Part shown: in pieces, positions 34,388-42,007 of the stretch | Position numbering within the stretch: the stretch's first letter is position 1 | Layout: each line of letters starts with the position of its first letter | NCBI RefSeq assembly: GCF_009862265.1 | Contig: NZ_WWGX01000009.1 | Location: forward strand, 11,516-53,522 | Direction: 5' to 3' | Origin: Streptomyces sp. SID8352 | GTDB lineage: Bacteria > Actinomycetota > Actinomycetes > Streptomycetales > Streptomycetaceae | DNA: 42,007 nt | Made by a program: the position numbers and the translations under genes | The notes under the pieces: model-generated | What the model saw: the letters and a program-made list of their open reading frames with translations, nothing else | What the model was told of the DNA's origin: nothing | Database searches by the model: none

Positions 34388-35509
34388 TCAGCCGACGAGA
34401 CCGTCGACCAGGCCGGCGTTGGCCGCGGCGACGCCCGCCTGGAAGCGGCTCTCGGCGCTCAGCTCCTCCATGATCACGGAGATGTGGCGCCGCAGCGTCC
34501 GCGAGGAGATCCCGACCCGGCGGGCGATGACGTCGTCCTTGAGGCCCGAGGCGAGCATCCGCAGGATCGAGCCCTTGACGCTGTCGAGGGCCGATTCCGG
34601 CGGATTGCCCCCGGTGAAGGCGCACGCGGACTGCCAGACGTTCTCGAACAGGCCCCGCAGGAGATTCACGATCACCGGCTCGTACACGGCGGTGACCAGG
34701 GGCCCGCGGCCGGCCGCCGAGTCGGTCGGCAGGAAGGCCGCCTCGTGGTCGACGACGACGAGGAAGTGCGCGATCTCCTCGGAGGTGCGGACGTCGACCC
34801 CCGCGTCCCGGTTCTGGTGCAGGGTGGCGCGGAAACTCGGGTGGGACATGGCGGTGTGCGGGAAGAGGGTGCGCAGGGCCACCCCGCGCTGGGCCGCCTC
34901 CTGGGAGAGCACCTCGGTCTCGGTCAGCAGATTGGTCTCGTGGCTGCTCACCGGCCACATGGTCAGGATCTCGTCCGAGCCGCGGCGGATGGAGTCGGCC
35001 AGCCGCAGCGTCACCTCGCGCGGGTCCTCCAGGATGGCGACCAGCTCACCGCGCCGCTGCGAGCGCTGGTGCCGCTGGTAGGAGGCGAGGAAGCGGCCCA
35101 GCCGCTGGTGGATGCAGGCCACCTCGCGCCGCTTCTCGTGGATCAGCGCCTCGACCGGCAGGACGAGTTCGACCTGCGCGGAGTCCGGGTCGGTGGCGGT
35201 GTAGGTCAGCTGTTCCGCGCAGTACCGGACCAGTTTGAGATCACGCAGGCGCGTCATGATCCATTCGGCCGTCGCCACCGGCAGGCCGAGGGCGGTGGCC
35301 GTCTCCCGCGCGGTCACGGCGTGGCGGGAGAGCGCGTACTCGTAGGCGCGGACCGAGAGTTCGTCGTCGCTCCCGTCGCGCCGCGGCAGCGCCGCTGGGC
35401 GTAATCGGGCGTCGCCGTCCGGTGCGGGGGCACGGGGTACGGGAAGGGGGTCGGGGGCGGACGGGGAGGGGGCGTGCGGCGCGCTGGGTGGGGGGATTTC
35501 CCGCGTCAC
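34388..35509 (-). CDS. TrmB/LuxR-type pathway regulator with a TTA codon
   Basis: A 373-residue regulator. After a Pro-rich leader of about 45 residues comes a winged-helix TrmB-like domain (about 50-110, with AYEYALSRHAVTARETATALGL), a middle ligand domain, and a C-terminal LuxR-type HTH (ILRMLASGLKDDVIARRVGISSRTLRRHISVIMEEL). This architecture is common among cluster-situated regulators in Streptomyces. Codon 36 is TTA (35404-35402), which needs the bldA tRNA; no later ATG or GTG precedes the first HTH, so the TTA is inside the true gene if GTG 35509 is the start. Downstream of the thioesterase gene by 26 bases, probably one operon. It likely controls the cluster. Confidence 0.85.
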   Translation of the reverse strand: MTREIPPPSAPHAPSPSAPDPLPVPRAPAPDGDARLRPAALPRRDGSDDELSVRAYEYALSRHAVTARETATALGLPVATAEWIMTRLRDLKLVRYCAEQLTYTATDPDSAQVELVLPVEALIHEKRREVACIHQRLGRFLASYQRHQRSQRRGELVAILEDPREVTLRLADSIRRGSDEILTMWPVSSHETNLLTETEVLSQEAAQRGVALRTLFPHTAMSHPSFRATLHQNRDAGVDVRTSEEIAHFLVVVDHEAAFLPTDSAAGRGPLVTAVYEPVIVNLLRGLFENVWQSACAFTGGNPPESALDSVKGSILRMLASGLKDDVIARRVGISSRTLRRHISVIMEELSAESRFQAGVAAANAGLVDGLVG

Positions 35510-35535
35510 TGTTTTCCGTCCTGTTCATCCGGCGG

Positions 35536-36294
35536 TCAGTGAATGTCTGCCAAAAGGGTTTTGGTGATTTCTTCGGCCACGGTCTCCGTCTGGTCGTTCA
35601 GAAAGAAATGGCCGCCCGGGAAGCGCTTGACGCGGAAATCCGCGGAGGTGTGCCTGCGCCAGCCCTGCTCGCCGCCGTCCGTGACATAGGGGTCGGATTC
35701 GGCCAGCAGGAATGTCACGGGGCAGCCGACGGTCGCGTCGGGGGAGGCGAGATAGCGCGAGTTGGCGCCGTAGTCGTTCTTCACCACGGCCAGGACGGGG
35801 CGCAGGAACTTGGGTTTCTCGAACACCCTGGCCGGAATCGACCCGAGTTCCCGGAGTTCGGCCACGATCCCGGCGTCGTCGCGCGGGGTGTGCGCGCCCA
35901 GGCCGTCGGAGGGGGCGCGGCGCCCGGAGACGATCAGATGGACCGGGCCGCCGCCCGCCGCCTCCAGACGGCGGCTGACCTCGAAGGCCACCACCGAGCC
36001 GAAGCTGTGGCCGAACACGGCGAGCGGTGTCCCGATCCACTCGCGCAACTCCCGGGTGATCCGGTCGGCGAGCGGCCCGACGTCCGCGACCGGTGGCTCG
36101 TCACGGTTGCCGGGGCGGCCCGGGTACTGGACGGAGAGCGCCTCGACCGACCCGGGCAATGCGGCCGACAGTGCACTGTAGGCCGTCGCCGAGGCGCCCG
36201 CATAAGGGCAGCAGACCAGGCGGACGGCGGATTCTCGGTGGGGGGAGAGTCTTTGTATCCATGAATTGCCGCTTGCTGTCTCTGGGATCTCCAT
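35536..36294 (-). CDS. Type II thioesterase
   Basis: A 252-residue alpha/beta hydrolase of the TEII family. N-terminal RLVCCPYAGASATAY, nucleophile Ser97 in FGHSFGS, Asp201 in LLAESDPYV and His229 in PGGHFFL make the triad. TEII proteins hydrolyse wrong or stalled groups from carrier proteins, and some release intermediates. With no modular synthase around, it should act on the two freestanding carrier proteins; it could also release the product. GGAAGG lies upstream of the ATG, with a good promoter further back. Confidence 0.93.
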   Translation of the reverse strand: MEIPETASGNSWIQRLSPHRESAVRLVCCPYAGASATAYSALSAALPGSVEALSVQYPGRPGNRDEPPVADVGPLADRITRELREWIGTPLAVFGHSFGSVVAFEVSRRLEAAGGGPVHLIVSGRRAPSDGLGAHTPRDDAGIVAELRELGSIPARVFEKPKFLRPVLAVVKNDYGANSRYLASPDATVGCPVTFLLAESDPYVTDGGEQGWRRHTSADFRVKRFPGGHFFLNDQTETVAEEITKTLLADIH

Positions 36295-36356
36295 TGTGCC
36301 TTCCGTGCGGAGCCCGTACGGCCAGTGGAAGAGAGATGCATGTGTGCTGCATTCGG

Positions 36357-36385
36357 ACGCTACTGTCGATGACTGGGTGTGTCAA
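36357..36385 (-). promoter_or_regulatory. Promoter of the thioesterase-regulator operon
   Basis: On the minus strand: TTGACA (36385-36380), 17-base spacer, TAGCGT (36362-36357). It lies in an AT-richer patch 63 bases before the thioesterase start and would drive both that gene and the TTA-containing regulator. Confidence 0.6.
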
Positions 36386-36494
36386 TGGCGATGGTGCCGG
36401 TGTGTGCGGGGGTGTGGCGGAAATGCGGCGGGTGAATCCGGACGGACGGGGGAGGGTCGTGCGCGGTGAATGCCGCCGGGCGTTTTCCGGGGCG

Positions 36495-37742
36495 TCACGG
36501 GGTGCGCGGAGCCGCCTCCCGCTGAGCGGGTGCCGCGGGTGCGGAGGCGTCCGCGGCGCGCTCGGTCCGCCCACTGAGCGCGGTGGCCCCGGCCGCGGCG
36601 AGCACGAACGCGGCTCCCGCCCAGGCGATCCAGGCGGCCCCGGCCCCGTCCAGGAGCCCGGCGCCGAGCACGCTCGACAGCGAGATCGCCAGGTACATCA
36701 CGGCGGCGTTGAGGGAGACCGCCAGCGGTTCGGTGCCGGGGGCGGCGAGGGCCATCACCCGCTGCTGCTGCGGCGCGGTCACCGACCAGGAGCCGATTCC
36801 GGCGACGGCCGTCAGGGCGACGGCCACCGGGTAGGAGGAGTGCGCGAGGGCCGTCAGCGCGAACACCACCGTGAGCAGCAGCGTCGCCCCGATCACCACC
36901 GCGCGCGGCCCCCTGCGGTCGGCCAGCCGGCCGGCCGTGAGGTTGCCGACCGTGCCCGCCAGGCCGAACACCAGCAGCAGGACGGCCACCTTCCCGCCGT
37001 CGCCGCCGGTGGCGGGCTCGAAGACGGCGCTGATGTAGGTGTACGGCAGGTAGACGCCGACGAAGGCGATCAGGGTGCCGGCCAGCACCCCGACGACCCT
37101 GCGGTCCGCGAGTGGCGCCAGCCGCTGCCGCAGCCGGGTCGGGCCGCCGACCGTGACGTCGGGCAGCCGCAGGGCGATGACCGGGGCCACCAGCAGGGCC
37201 AGGGCGGTCACGAACCACATCGTCGCCTGCCAGCCCCACGCGTTGCCGATGGCGGTGCCGAGCGGTGCGCCGAGGGCGAGCGATCCGGTCAGGCCGACGG
37301 TCACGATCGCGATGGCCCGGCCCCGGTGCTCCGGACCGGCCAGGGTGGCCGCGGTGGCGCCCGCGTTCGGCGTGAACATCGCCGCGCCCGCCGCCGCCAC
37401 CACCCGGGAGGCCAGCACCAGCGGGTAGTCCGGGGCCAGCGCGGTCACCACGTTGCCGACGGCGAAGATCAGGAGCGCGGTGATCAGCACCGTGCGCCGG
37501 GACCAGCGGGAGGTGAGGGCCGCGAGCACCGGCGACAGCAGCGCGTAGGCCAGGGAGAACACGCTCACGAGCTGCCCGGCGGCCCCGACGGAGACGTCCA
37601 GGGAACTGCTGATGTCGGGCAGCAGGCCCGCGATGACGAAGGCGTCGGTGCCGACGGCGAAGGTGCCCAGCGCCAGCACCGCGGCGTGGCTTCGCCAGAC
37701 CGGTCCTTCCGGTGCGCTGACGGTCCGCGCGGCTGAGGTCAT
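36495..37742 (-). CDS. MFS exporter (DHA1-like)
   Basis: A 415-residue major facilitator protein with 12 predicted membrane helices. GTFAVGTDAFVIAGLLPDISSSL in helix 1, the loop 2-3 region SRWSRRTVLI, and RVVAAAGAAMFTPNAGATAATL resemble AraJ/drug:H+ antiporters of 12-helix type. The C-terminal 35 residues are Ala/Arg-rich. Start at ATG 37742. Divergent from an ArsR gene with inverted repeats between them, so probably repressed by it. It may export the cluster product, or belong to an independent resistance unit. Confidence 0.88.
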   Translation of the reverse strand: MTSAARTVSAPEGPVWRSHAAVLALGTFAVGTDAFVIAGLLPDISSSLDVSVGAAGQLVSVFSLAYALLSPVLAALTSRWSRRTVLITALLIFAVGNVVTALAPDYPLVLASRVVAAAGAAMFTPNAGATAATLAGPEHRGRAIAIVTVGLTGSLALGAPLGTAIGNAWGWQATMWFVTALALLVAPVIALRLPDVTVGGPTRLRQRLAPLADRRVVGVLAGTLIAFVGVYLPYTYISAVFEPATGGDGGKVAVLLLVFGLAGTVGNLTAGRLADRRGPRAVVIGATLLLTVVFALTALAHSSYPVAVALTAVAGIGSWSVTAPQQQRVMALAAPGTEPLAVSLNAAVMYLAISLSSVLGAGLLDGAGAAWIAWAGAAFVLAAAGATALSGRTERAADASAPAAPAQREAAPRTP

Positions 37743-37774
37743 GGAGGGGCTCCGTGGTTCGATGGGCGTCGACT

Positions 37775-37835
37775 TGGTCGACAACCATCGTAATAGATGG
37801 TCGACATGTATCGTAGATGTCGATGGACATCGACA
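37775..37835. promoter_or_regulatory. Repeat-rich divergent operator (MFS/ArsR)
   Basis: TGGTCGACA occurs twice in direct orientation, 23 bases apart (37775 and 37798). ACCATC/GATGGT (37784-37801) and TGTCGAT/ATCGACA (37818-37835) are inverted repeats. All lie in an AT-richer 60-base patch 33 bases before the MFS start, where both divergent promoters must be. Probable ArsR binding region. Confidence 0.6.
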
Positions 37836-37995
37836 TAGGGACCCGCCGCACGCCGGGCGCGCGGCGGGTCCCGGTGGGCATCGACGGCGGTGGGGGTGGC
37901 GGCGGGCGCCGGTGCGGGGCCCGCCGCCGGTACGGACCGACGGGACGCGCATCCGGGATGCCGCCCGGCACGACGGGGTCGAACGGGAGAAGATC

Positions 37996-38403
37996 ATGGG
38001 AACGCTAGACGCGACGCGGCTGCCGCAGCCGGACCTGGCCGCGGTGGAGATCCAGGCCGTGCTGCAGTGCCTGGCCGATCCGGTCAGACTGCAGATCGTG
38101 CGGCTGCTCACCGACCAGGGGGAGGCGCCCTGCGGCGGCCTCGACCTCCCGGTGAAGCGGTCCACCGTCTCCCACCATCTGCGGACGCTGCGCGAGAGCG
38201 GCCTGGTGGAGACGCATCTGCGGGGCAACACCAGGGTCAGCCGGGTCCGCCGGGCGGAGCTGGACCGGCGCTTCCCCGGCCTGCTCGCCTCGATCCTGGA
38301 CGCCCCGGCCGCCGTCCCCGCGCCCGTTCCCGCCCCCGCGGCGGACCCGGACGACGCCGTCGCCGCCGGCCCCGACGGCACCGGACCAGGAGGAGGACGC
38401 TAG
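37996..38403 (+). CDS. ArsR family regulator
   Basis: A 135-residue winged-helix regulator. LQCLADPVRLQIVRLLTDQGEAPCGGLDLPVKRSTVSHHLRTLRESGLVETHLRGNTRVSRVRRAEL is the ArsR HTH with SxxSHHL recognition helix. Cys25 and Cys46 are present but the classic metal-binding ELCVCD box is absent, so it may sense a small molecule. A Pro/Ala-rich tail of 35 residues follows. Followed at once by the next gene (TAG then ATG). Confidence 0.88.
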   Translation: MGTLDATRLPQPDLAAVEIQAVLQCLADPVRLQIVRLLTDQGEAPCGGLDLPVKRSTVSHHLRTLRESGLVETHLRGNTRVSRVRRAELDRRFPGLLASILDAPAAVPAPVPAPAADPDDAVAAGPDGTGPGGGR

Positions 38404-39045
38404 ATGGGACGCTACGCGCATCTCGCCTACACCGAGAGCGTGCGCCGGGCGCAGGAGGAGAACGGCAGCGCCCAGGTGGGCCTGCGGGCCCTCGCGCAGG
38501 GCGACCCGGGCCCGGATCCGCTCGGCCCCGACGAGGCCGCGTTCATCCGCGGGCGCGACGGCTTCTACCTCGCCAGCGTCGGCGAGACCGGCTGGCCCTA
38601 CGTCCAGTACCGGGGCGGCCCGCCCGGCTTCGTGCACCTGCTCGACGAGGCGACGCTGGCCTGGGCCGAGGTGCGCGGCAACCGGCAGTACATCACCACC
38701 GGGAATCTGGCCGCCGACGGGCGCGTCTCGCTCTTCTTCATGGACTACGCCCGGCAGGCCCGGCTGAAGCTGTTCGGCCGGGCCAGGACGCTCCCGCTCG
38801 CGGAGGACCCGGGAACGGCCCGCGTGGTCGGCGGCGTCCGCTCCGACGGCCCGGTCGAGCGCCTGACCGTCGTCGCGGTCGAGGGCCTCAACTGGAACTG
38901 CTCGCGGCACATCACCCCGCGCTACTCCCAGGCCGAACTCACCGAGAGCCTCGCACCGGTGCGCGCCCGGATCACCGCGCTGGAGCGGGAGAACGAGCGG
39001 CTGCGCGCACGGCTCGCGGAACGCGACGCCCCGGACCCCCGCTGA
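38404..39045 (+). CDS. Pyridoxamine 5'-phosphate oxidase-like FMN protein
   Basis: A 213-residue split-barrel flavin-binding protein. DEAAFIRGRDGFYLASVGETGWPYVQYRGGPPGFVHLLDE and NRQYITTGNLAADGRVSLFFMDYARQARLKLFGRAR are the PNPOx-related FMN-binding segments. The C-terminal 40 residues are a charged helix (APVRARITALERENERLRARL), perhaps a coiled coil. Probable flavin reductase/oxidoreductase, not vitamin B6 synthesis. It is co-transcribed with the ArsR gene and so regulated with the divergent exporter. Confidence 0.85.
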   Translation: MGRYAHLAYTESVRRAQEENGSAQVGLRALAQGDPGPDPLGPDEAAFIRGRDGFYLASVGETGWPYVQYRGGPPGFVHLLDEATLAWAEVRGNRQYITTGNLAADGRVSLFFMDYARQARLKLFGRARTLPLAEDPGTARVVGGVRSDGPVERLTVVAVEGLNWNCSRHITPRYSQAELTESLAPVRARITALERENERLRARLAERDAPDPR

Positions 39046-39141
39046 CGCCCGCCCCCTTCCCGCCCGGCGTCACCGCCTCCGCCCGCGCTGTATAACGGTA
39101 TGCAGGATTCGGGGTGTGTGAATACGGCGAGGGGGAGCGGC

Positions 39142-39984
39142 ATGAGCGGGAGCGACAGCCCGGCCGCGCGGTTGCAGGCGCTCTTCGAGGGGCACCGGCT
39201 GACACCGACCCAGCGGCGCATCGCCCACGGGATGGTGCGGCGGGCGGCCGACGTGCCCTTCCTGTCCAGCGTGGAGCTGGCCGAGCTGGCCGGGGTCAGC
39301 CAGCCCTCCGTGACCCGCTTCGCCGTCGCGCTCGGCTTCGACGGCTATCCGGCGCTCCGCCGCCACCTGCGCGAACTCGCCCCCCTGGAGCAGCCCGCCG
39401 ACGCGGGTGTCTGCAACGAGTACCAGCAGGCCGTGGAGGCCGAGATCGAGAACCTGCGGCACCTCGCGGAGGCCCTGGCCGACCCCGGCCCGGTGCGCGA
39501 GGCGGGCCGCCTGCTGTCCCGAAGCCGCCCCCTGCCGGTCCTCGGGCTGCGCGCCGCGGCGGCCCAGGCGCACGGCTTCGCCTACTTCGCCGCCAAGGTC
39601 CACCCGGACGTACGGCTGCTCAACGAGGGCGGCACCGTGCTCCTCGACCGCATCGACGCCACCGCCCGGGCCGGGGCCGGTGCCCTGCTCTGCTTCGCCC
39701 TGCCCCGGCACCCGCGCGAGGTCGTCGACGCCCTCGCCCACGCCAAGGGGGCCGGCCTCACCGTGGTCACCGTCGCCGACTCCGCCTTCGCCCCGGTCGC
39801 CAAGATGTCCGACCTGCTGCTCCCCGCCGCCGTCGGCACCGGGCTCGCCTTCGACACCGCCTGCGCGCCGATGCTGCTGGGCCGGGTGCTGCTGGAGGCG
39901 ATGTGCGACGGCCTGCCGGACGCCCAGGCCCGGCTGGAGGAGTTCGACGCCCGGGCCGCCTCCCGGGGCCTGTTCGTGGAGTGA
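39142..39984 (+). CDS. MurR/RpiR family regulator
   Basis: A 280-residue regulator: N-terminal RpiR-type HTH (residues 1-75, FLSSVELAELAGVSQPSVTRFAVALGFDGYPALR) and a SIS domain (about 115-250, with ALLCFALPRHPREVVDALAHAKGAGLTVVTVAD). SIS domains bind phosphosugars, though members near amino-acid genes sense other ligands. ATG 39142 with GGGGGAGCGG upstream is preferred to ATG 39100. It lies near the hutU gene, so histidine or nitrogen control is possible; that is guesswork. Confidence 0.9.
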   Translation: MSGSDSPAARLQALFEGHRLTPTQRRIAHGMVRRAADVPFLSSVELAELAGVSQPSVTRFAVALGFDGYPALRRHLRELAPLEQPADAGVCNEYQQAVEAEIENLRHLAEALADPGPVREAGRLLSRSRPLPVLGLRAAAAQAHGFAYFAAKVHPDVRLLNEGGTVLLDRIDATARAGAGALLCFALPRHPREVVDALAHAKGAGLTVVTVADSAFAPVAKMSDLLLPAAVGTGLAFDTACAPMLLGRVLLEAMCDGLPDAQARLEEFDARAASRGLFVE

Positions 39985-40156
39985 GCCCGCCCGTGCGGCG
40001 GCCCGCGTTCCCGGACGCGTCCCGGCCCCGGTCGGCCCGTCCGCCCCGGGCCCCGGCCCCGTCCCGGCCCCCAGGGGCAGGGGGCCGGGCCCCGGCGGCC
40101 CACGCACCGGGTGATGGTCCATCCGGCCCCGGCCCCGGCCCCGGCCCCGGCCCGGG

Positions 40157-41716
40157 TCACCCCGTGCCGTCCCCGGGGGCCGCCGTCGCCGCCCGGGCCG
40201 CGTCCACCAGGGCGTCCGCCAGGGCTCCGCCCGATTCCGCCACGATCTCCGCCACCGTCTGCGGCTCCCGCACCGTCGCGAAGGACACGCCCCCGGCGGC
40301 GTCCGCCGTGTAGCCGTACACCCCGGGCCGCGCCAGCGAGTTGTAGGCGTAGTGGTGGGCGAAGTAGTACGCCCCCGTGTCCAGCGCCGCCGCGTAGTCG
40401 CCCTGCTCCAGCGGCGGCAGCGGCCGGGCCGCCGCCAGCAGGTCGCCCGCGAAGCAGGCCGGGCCCGCCACGTCCTGCACCACCTCCGGCCCCCGCTTCG
40501 GACGGCCGGCCCCGTCGTACGCGGCGATCCGCAGCGGCCAGGAGGCCGGGGCGTACACCGTCCGGGCAGCCACCTGCGCGCCCGCGTGCGTCACCGCGAT
40601 CCGGCGGCCCCCGGCGCTCTTGGCGTACTCCACCCGCGCCACCAGCGTGCCCTCCTTGGCCAGCAGCGACCGGCCGAACTCGGTGACCAGCCCGTACCGT
40701 CCGTCGAACAGCCCCGGCACCGCCTCCCGCAGCGCCCGCGCGTACGCCCCGTACGTCGGCGACGTCTCCTCCGAGGCGAAGTTCACCGGCAGCCCGCCGC
40801 CGATGTCGAGGGTGTCGACCCGCCGTTGCCCGGCCCGCGCGTTGATCTCCTCCGCGAGGGCGTGCACCGCGCGCACGCCCTCGGCCATCAGCGCCGGCGG
40901 GATGCCCTGGGAGCCGGTGTGGGTGTGCAGCCGGGTCAGCCACGGCCGGTCCAGGAAGGCCCGCACCACCCACTCCCGGGCCCCCTCGTCGCGCAGCGCC
41001 ACGCCGAACTTGGAGGTCGCCGTCGCCGTCGACAGCGCCTCGATGGAACCGCCCCCGACCTGCGGATTGATCCGCAGGCCCAGCGGCGAACGGCCCTCCC
41101 GCCCCGGCGAACGGCCCTCCCGCTCCGCGACCAGGGCGTCCAGGCGCCGCAGTTCCTGCGGATTGTCCGCGTTGACGGCGACGCCCAGCGCCAGCGCCTC
41201 CCGCAGTTCCTCCGGGGTCTTCGCGGGCGAGTCCAGCACCGTCCGCCCCGCCGGGACCCCCGCCGCGCGCGCCAGCGCCAGCTCACCGGGGCTCGCGACC
41301 TCCGCGCCGATGCCCTCCGCCGCCAGCAGTCGCACCACCGGCACCAGCGGCGCCGCCTTCACCGCGAAGGCGTGCAGCACCGGCGTCCCGGGCGCCGCCA
41401 CCGCCGCGAACGCCTCTCGCAGCGCCGCCGCCGACTCCCGGATGCCGGTGACGTCCAGCAGCCCGGCCAGCGGCGCGCCCGGCCCGAGGAGCCCGCGCTC
41501 CACCGCAGCCCGCACCGCCGCGTCCCGCCGCGCCGCCCGCGCCCGCCCGCCGTCGTGCCCGCCGCCCCCATCGCCGTCCTGCCCGCCGCCCCGCCCGAGG
41601 TCGCGCGCACCGCCGGGTCCGTCCGTCGTCCGTCCGTCCCCCGCGCCGTGCCCGCCGCCCGCCGTGCCGTGCGTGCCCTCGCCCATGCCCCGCCCGTCCC
41701 TTCCCGTCGACGACAT
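40157..41716 (-). CDS. Diaminopimelate decarboxylase-like PLP enzyme
   Basis: A 519-residue fold-type III decarboxylase family protein. The first 60 residues are Gly/Asp/Arg-rich low complexity; the enzyme starts near residue 70. PLP Lys in HAFAVKAAPL, HTHTGSQG, phosphate loop DIGGGLPVNF, TEFGRSLL, and the partner-chain Cys in GPACFAGDLL are visible. It is distinct from lysA (FAVKAA for FAVKAN, and a longer N terminus) and from the cluster decarboxylase; substrate unknown, possibly an amino acid other than DAP. An in-frame ATG at 41686 is an alternative start. A 7-residue internal duplication lies at 41084-41125. Confidence 0.82.
   Translation of the reverse strand: MSSTGRDGRGMGEGTHGTAGGGHGAGDGRTTDGPGGARDLGRGGGQDGDGGGGHDGGRARAARRDAAVRAAVERGLLGPGAPLAGLLDVTGIRESAAALREAFAAVAAPGTPVLHAFAVKAAPLVPVVRLLAAEGIGAEVASPGELALARAAGVPAGRTVLDSPAKTPEELREALALGVAVNADNPQELRRLDALVAEREGRSPGREGRSPLGLRINPQVGGGSIEALSTATATSKFGVALRDEGAREWVVRAFLDRPWLTRLHTHTGSQGIPPALMAEGVRAVHALAEEINARAGQRRVDTLDIGGGLPVNFASEETSPTYGAYARALREAVPGLFDGRYGLVTEFGRSLLAKEGTLVARVEYAKSAGGRRIAVTHAGAQVAARTVYAPASWPLRIAAYDGAGRPKRGPEVVQDVAGPACFAGDLLAAARPLPPLEQGDYAAALDTGAYYFAHHYAYNSLARPGVYGYTADAAGGVSFATVREPQTVAEIVAESGGALADALVDAARAATAAPGDGTG
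41084..41125. repeat. 21-bp tandem duplication inside a gene
   Basis: Two in-frame 21-bp copies (41084-41104 and 41105-41125, sharing CGGCGAACGGCCCTCCCGC) encode a doubled GREGRSP in the decarboxylase-like protein, in a surface-loop-like stretch just before LGLRINPQV. Confidence 0.75.
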
Positions 41717-41788
41717 CCCCTGACGACTTCCCCGTGACGGCGCGGCCGGTCACACCCGCGCGGCGCGCCCCGCCGCGGCCCGGCCGTA

Positions 41789-41817
41789 TTGACTAGCTCT
41801 ATTCAGATAGCCAGGAT
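41789..41817 (+). promoter_or_regulatory. Probable hutU promoter with inverted repeat
   Basis: TTGACT (41789-41794), 17-base spacer, CAGGAT (41812-41817), 72 bases before hutU. TATTCA (41800-41805) and TGAATA (41819-41824) form an inverted repeat across the -10, a plausible operator. AGGAGG precedes the hutU start. Confidence 0.5.
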
Positions 41818-41888
41818 GTGAATATCTGCAGTACTCCGCGCGTGCGGTGATGAGCAGCCGCCGGGAGCGACCCACCAGGAGGCAGACC

Positions 41889-42007
41889 ATGTCCGGACCC
41901 CGTCCTGTCCGAGCCCCGCGCGGCACCCGGCCGAGTGCCCTGGGCTGGCAGCAGGAGGCCGCCCTGCGGATGCTGCAGAACAACCTCGATCCCGAGGTCG
42001 CCGAGCA
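41889..42007 (+). CDS. hutU: Urocanate hydratase, 5' end only
   Basis: 39 codons before the window ends. The start [12 protein letters not shown] is followed by [22 protein letters not shown], which is the conserved N terminus of urocanase. The enzyme uses NAD+ to convert urocanate to imidazolone propionate in histidine degradation. AGGAGG lies at the correct distance from the ATG. Truncated by the window edge, not broken. Confidence 0.9.
   Translation, partial: MSGPRPVRAPRGTRPSALGWQQEAALRMLQNNLDPEVAE

Overview
The window looks like chromosomal DNA of a Streptomyces or a close actinomycete. GC is very high, third codon positions are almost all G or C, GTG starts are common, and many genes overlap by ATGA, GTGA or TGATG. 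There are gamma-butyrolactone-receptor-like TetR genes, and the only in-frame TTA (bldA) codon I saw lies in a pathway regulator. I saw no rRNA, tRNA or CRISPR array.

Layout. 1-2130: an SDR oxidoreductase, a MITE-like 150-bp inverted-repeat element directly behind it, and a pair of fluoride channel genes (fluC/crcB). 2235-10693: a urea-nitrogen block with a urea transporter, ureA, a His-rich CbiX-like protein, ureB, ureC, ureF, ureG, ureD and an ammonium transporter. It has no ureE, and the His-rich protein is the obvious candidate nickel handler. 11080-12328: two convergent TetR regulators sharing operator-like sites. 12329-13208: an almost A-free non-coding stretch. 13209-23540: mostly household genes (pobA, a Bax-inhibitor-1 protein, a P1 peptidase, small conserved proteins, a thiolase, an SGNH esterase, cystathionine beta-synthase).

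About 23800-36294 (perhaps to 39045) is a compact biosynthetic cluster with no modular NRPS or PKS. In order it encodes an AurF-like diiron N-oxygenase, a SerRS-like amino acid:carrier-protein ligase, an AcpS-type PPTase, a carrier protein, an LCMT-type methyltransferase, a KAS III-like enzyme, an ATP-grasp ligase, a PLP decarboxylase, a second carrier protein, a degenerate KAS III homologue, a truncated acyl-CoA-dehydrogenase-like protein, a full acyl-CoA dehydrogenase and a second AcpS. On the other strand follow a TTA-containing regulator and a type II thioesterase. ATP-grasp, decarboxylase and carrier protein match the BtrJ/BtrK/BtrI logic of butirosin (glutamate loaded onto a carrier protein and decarboxylated there). 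The SerRS-like ligase would charge the other carrier protein. I infer a small N-oxygenated metabolite built from amino acids on freestanding carrier proteins; the product is unknown to me.

36495-39045 is an MFS exporter divergent from an ArsR regulator and a flavin-binding oxidoreductase-like protein, possibly the cluster's export and sensing arm. The window ends with an RpiR-type regulator, a second DAP-decarboxylase-like gene and the 5' end of hutU (urocanate hydratase), which look like core genome again. All functions are read from sequence motifs by eye; no search was run.
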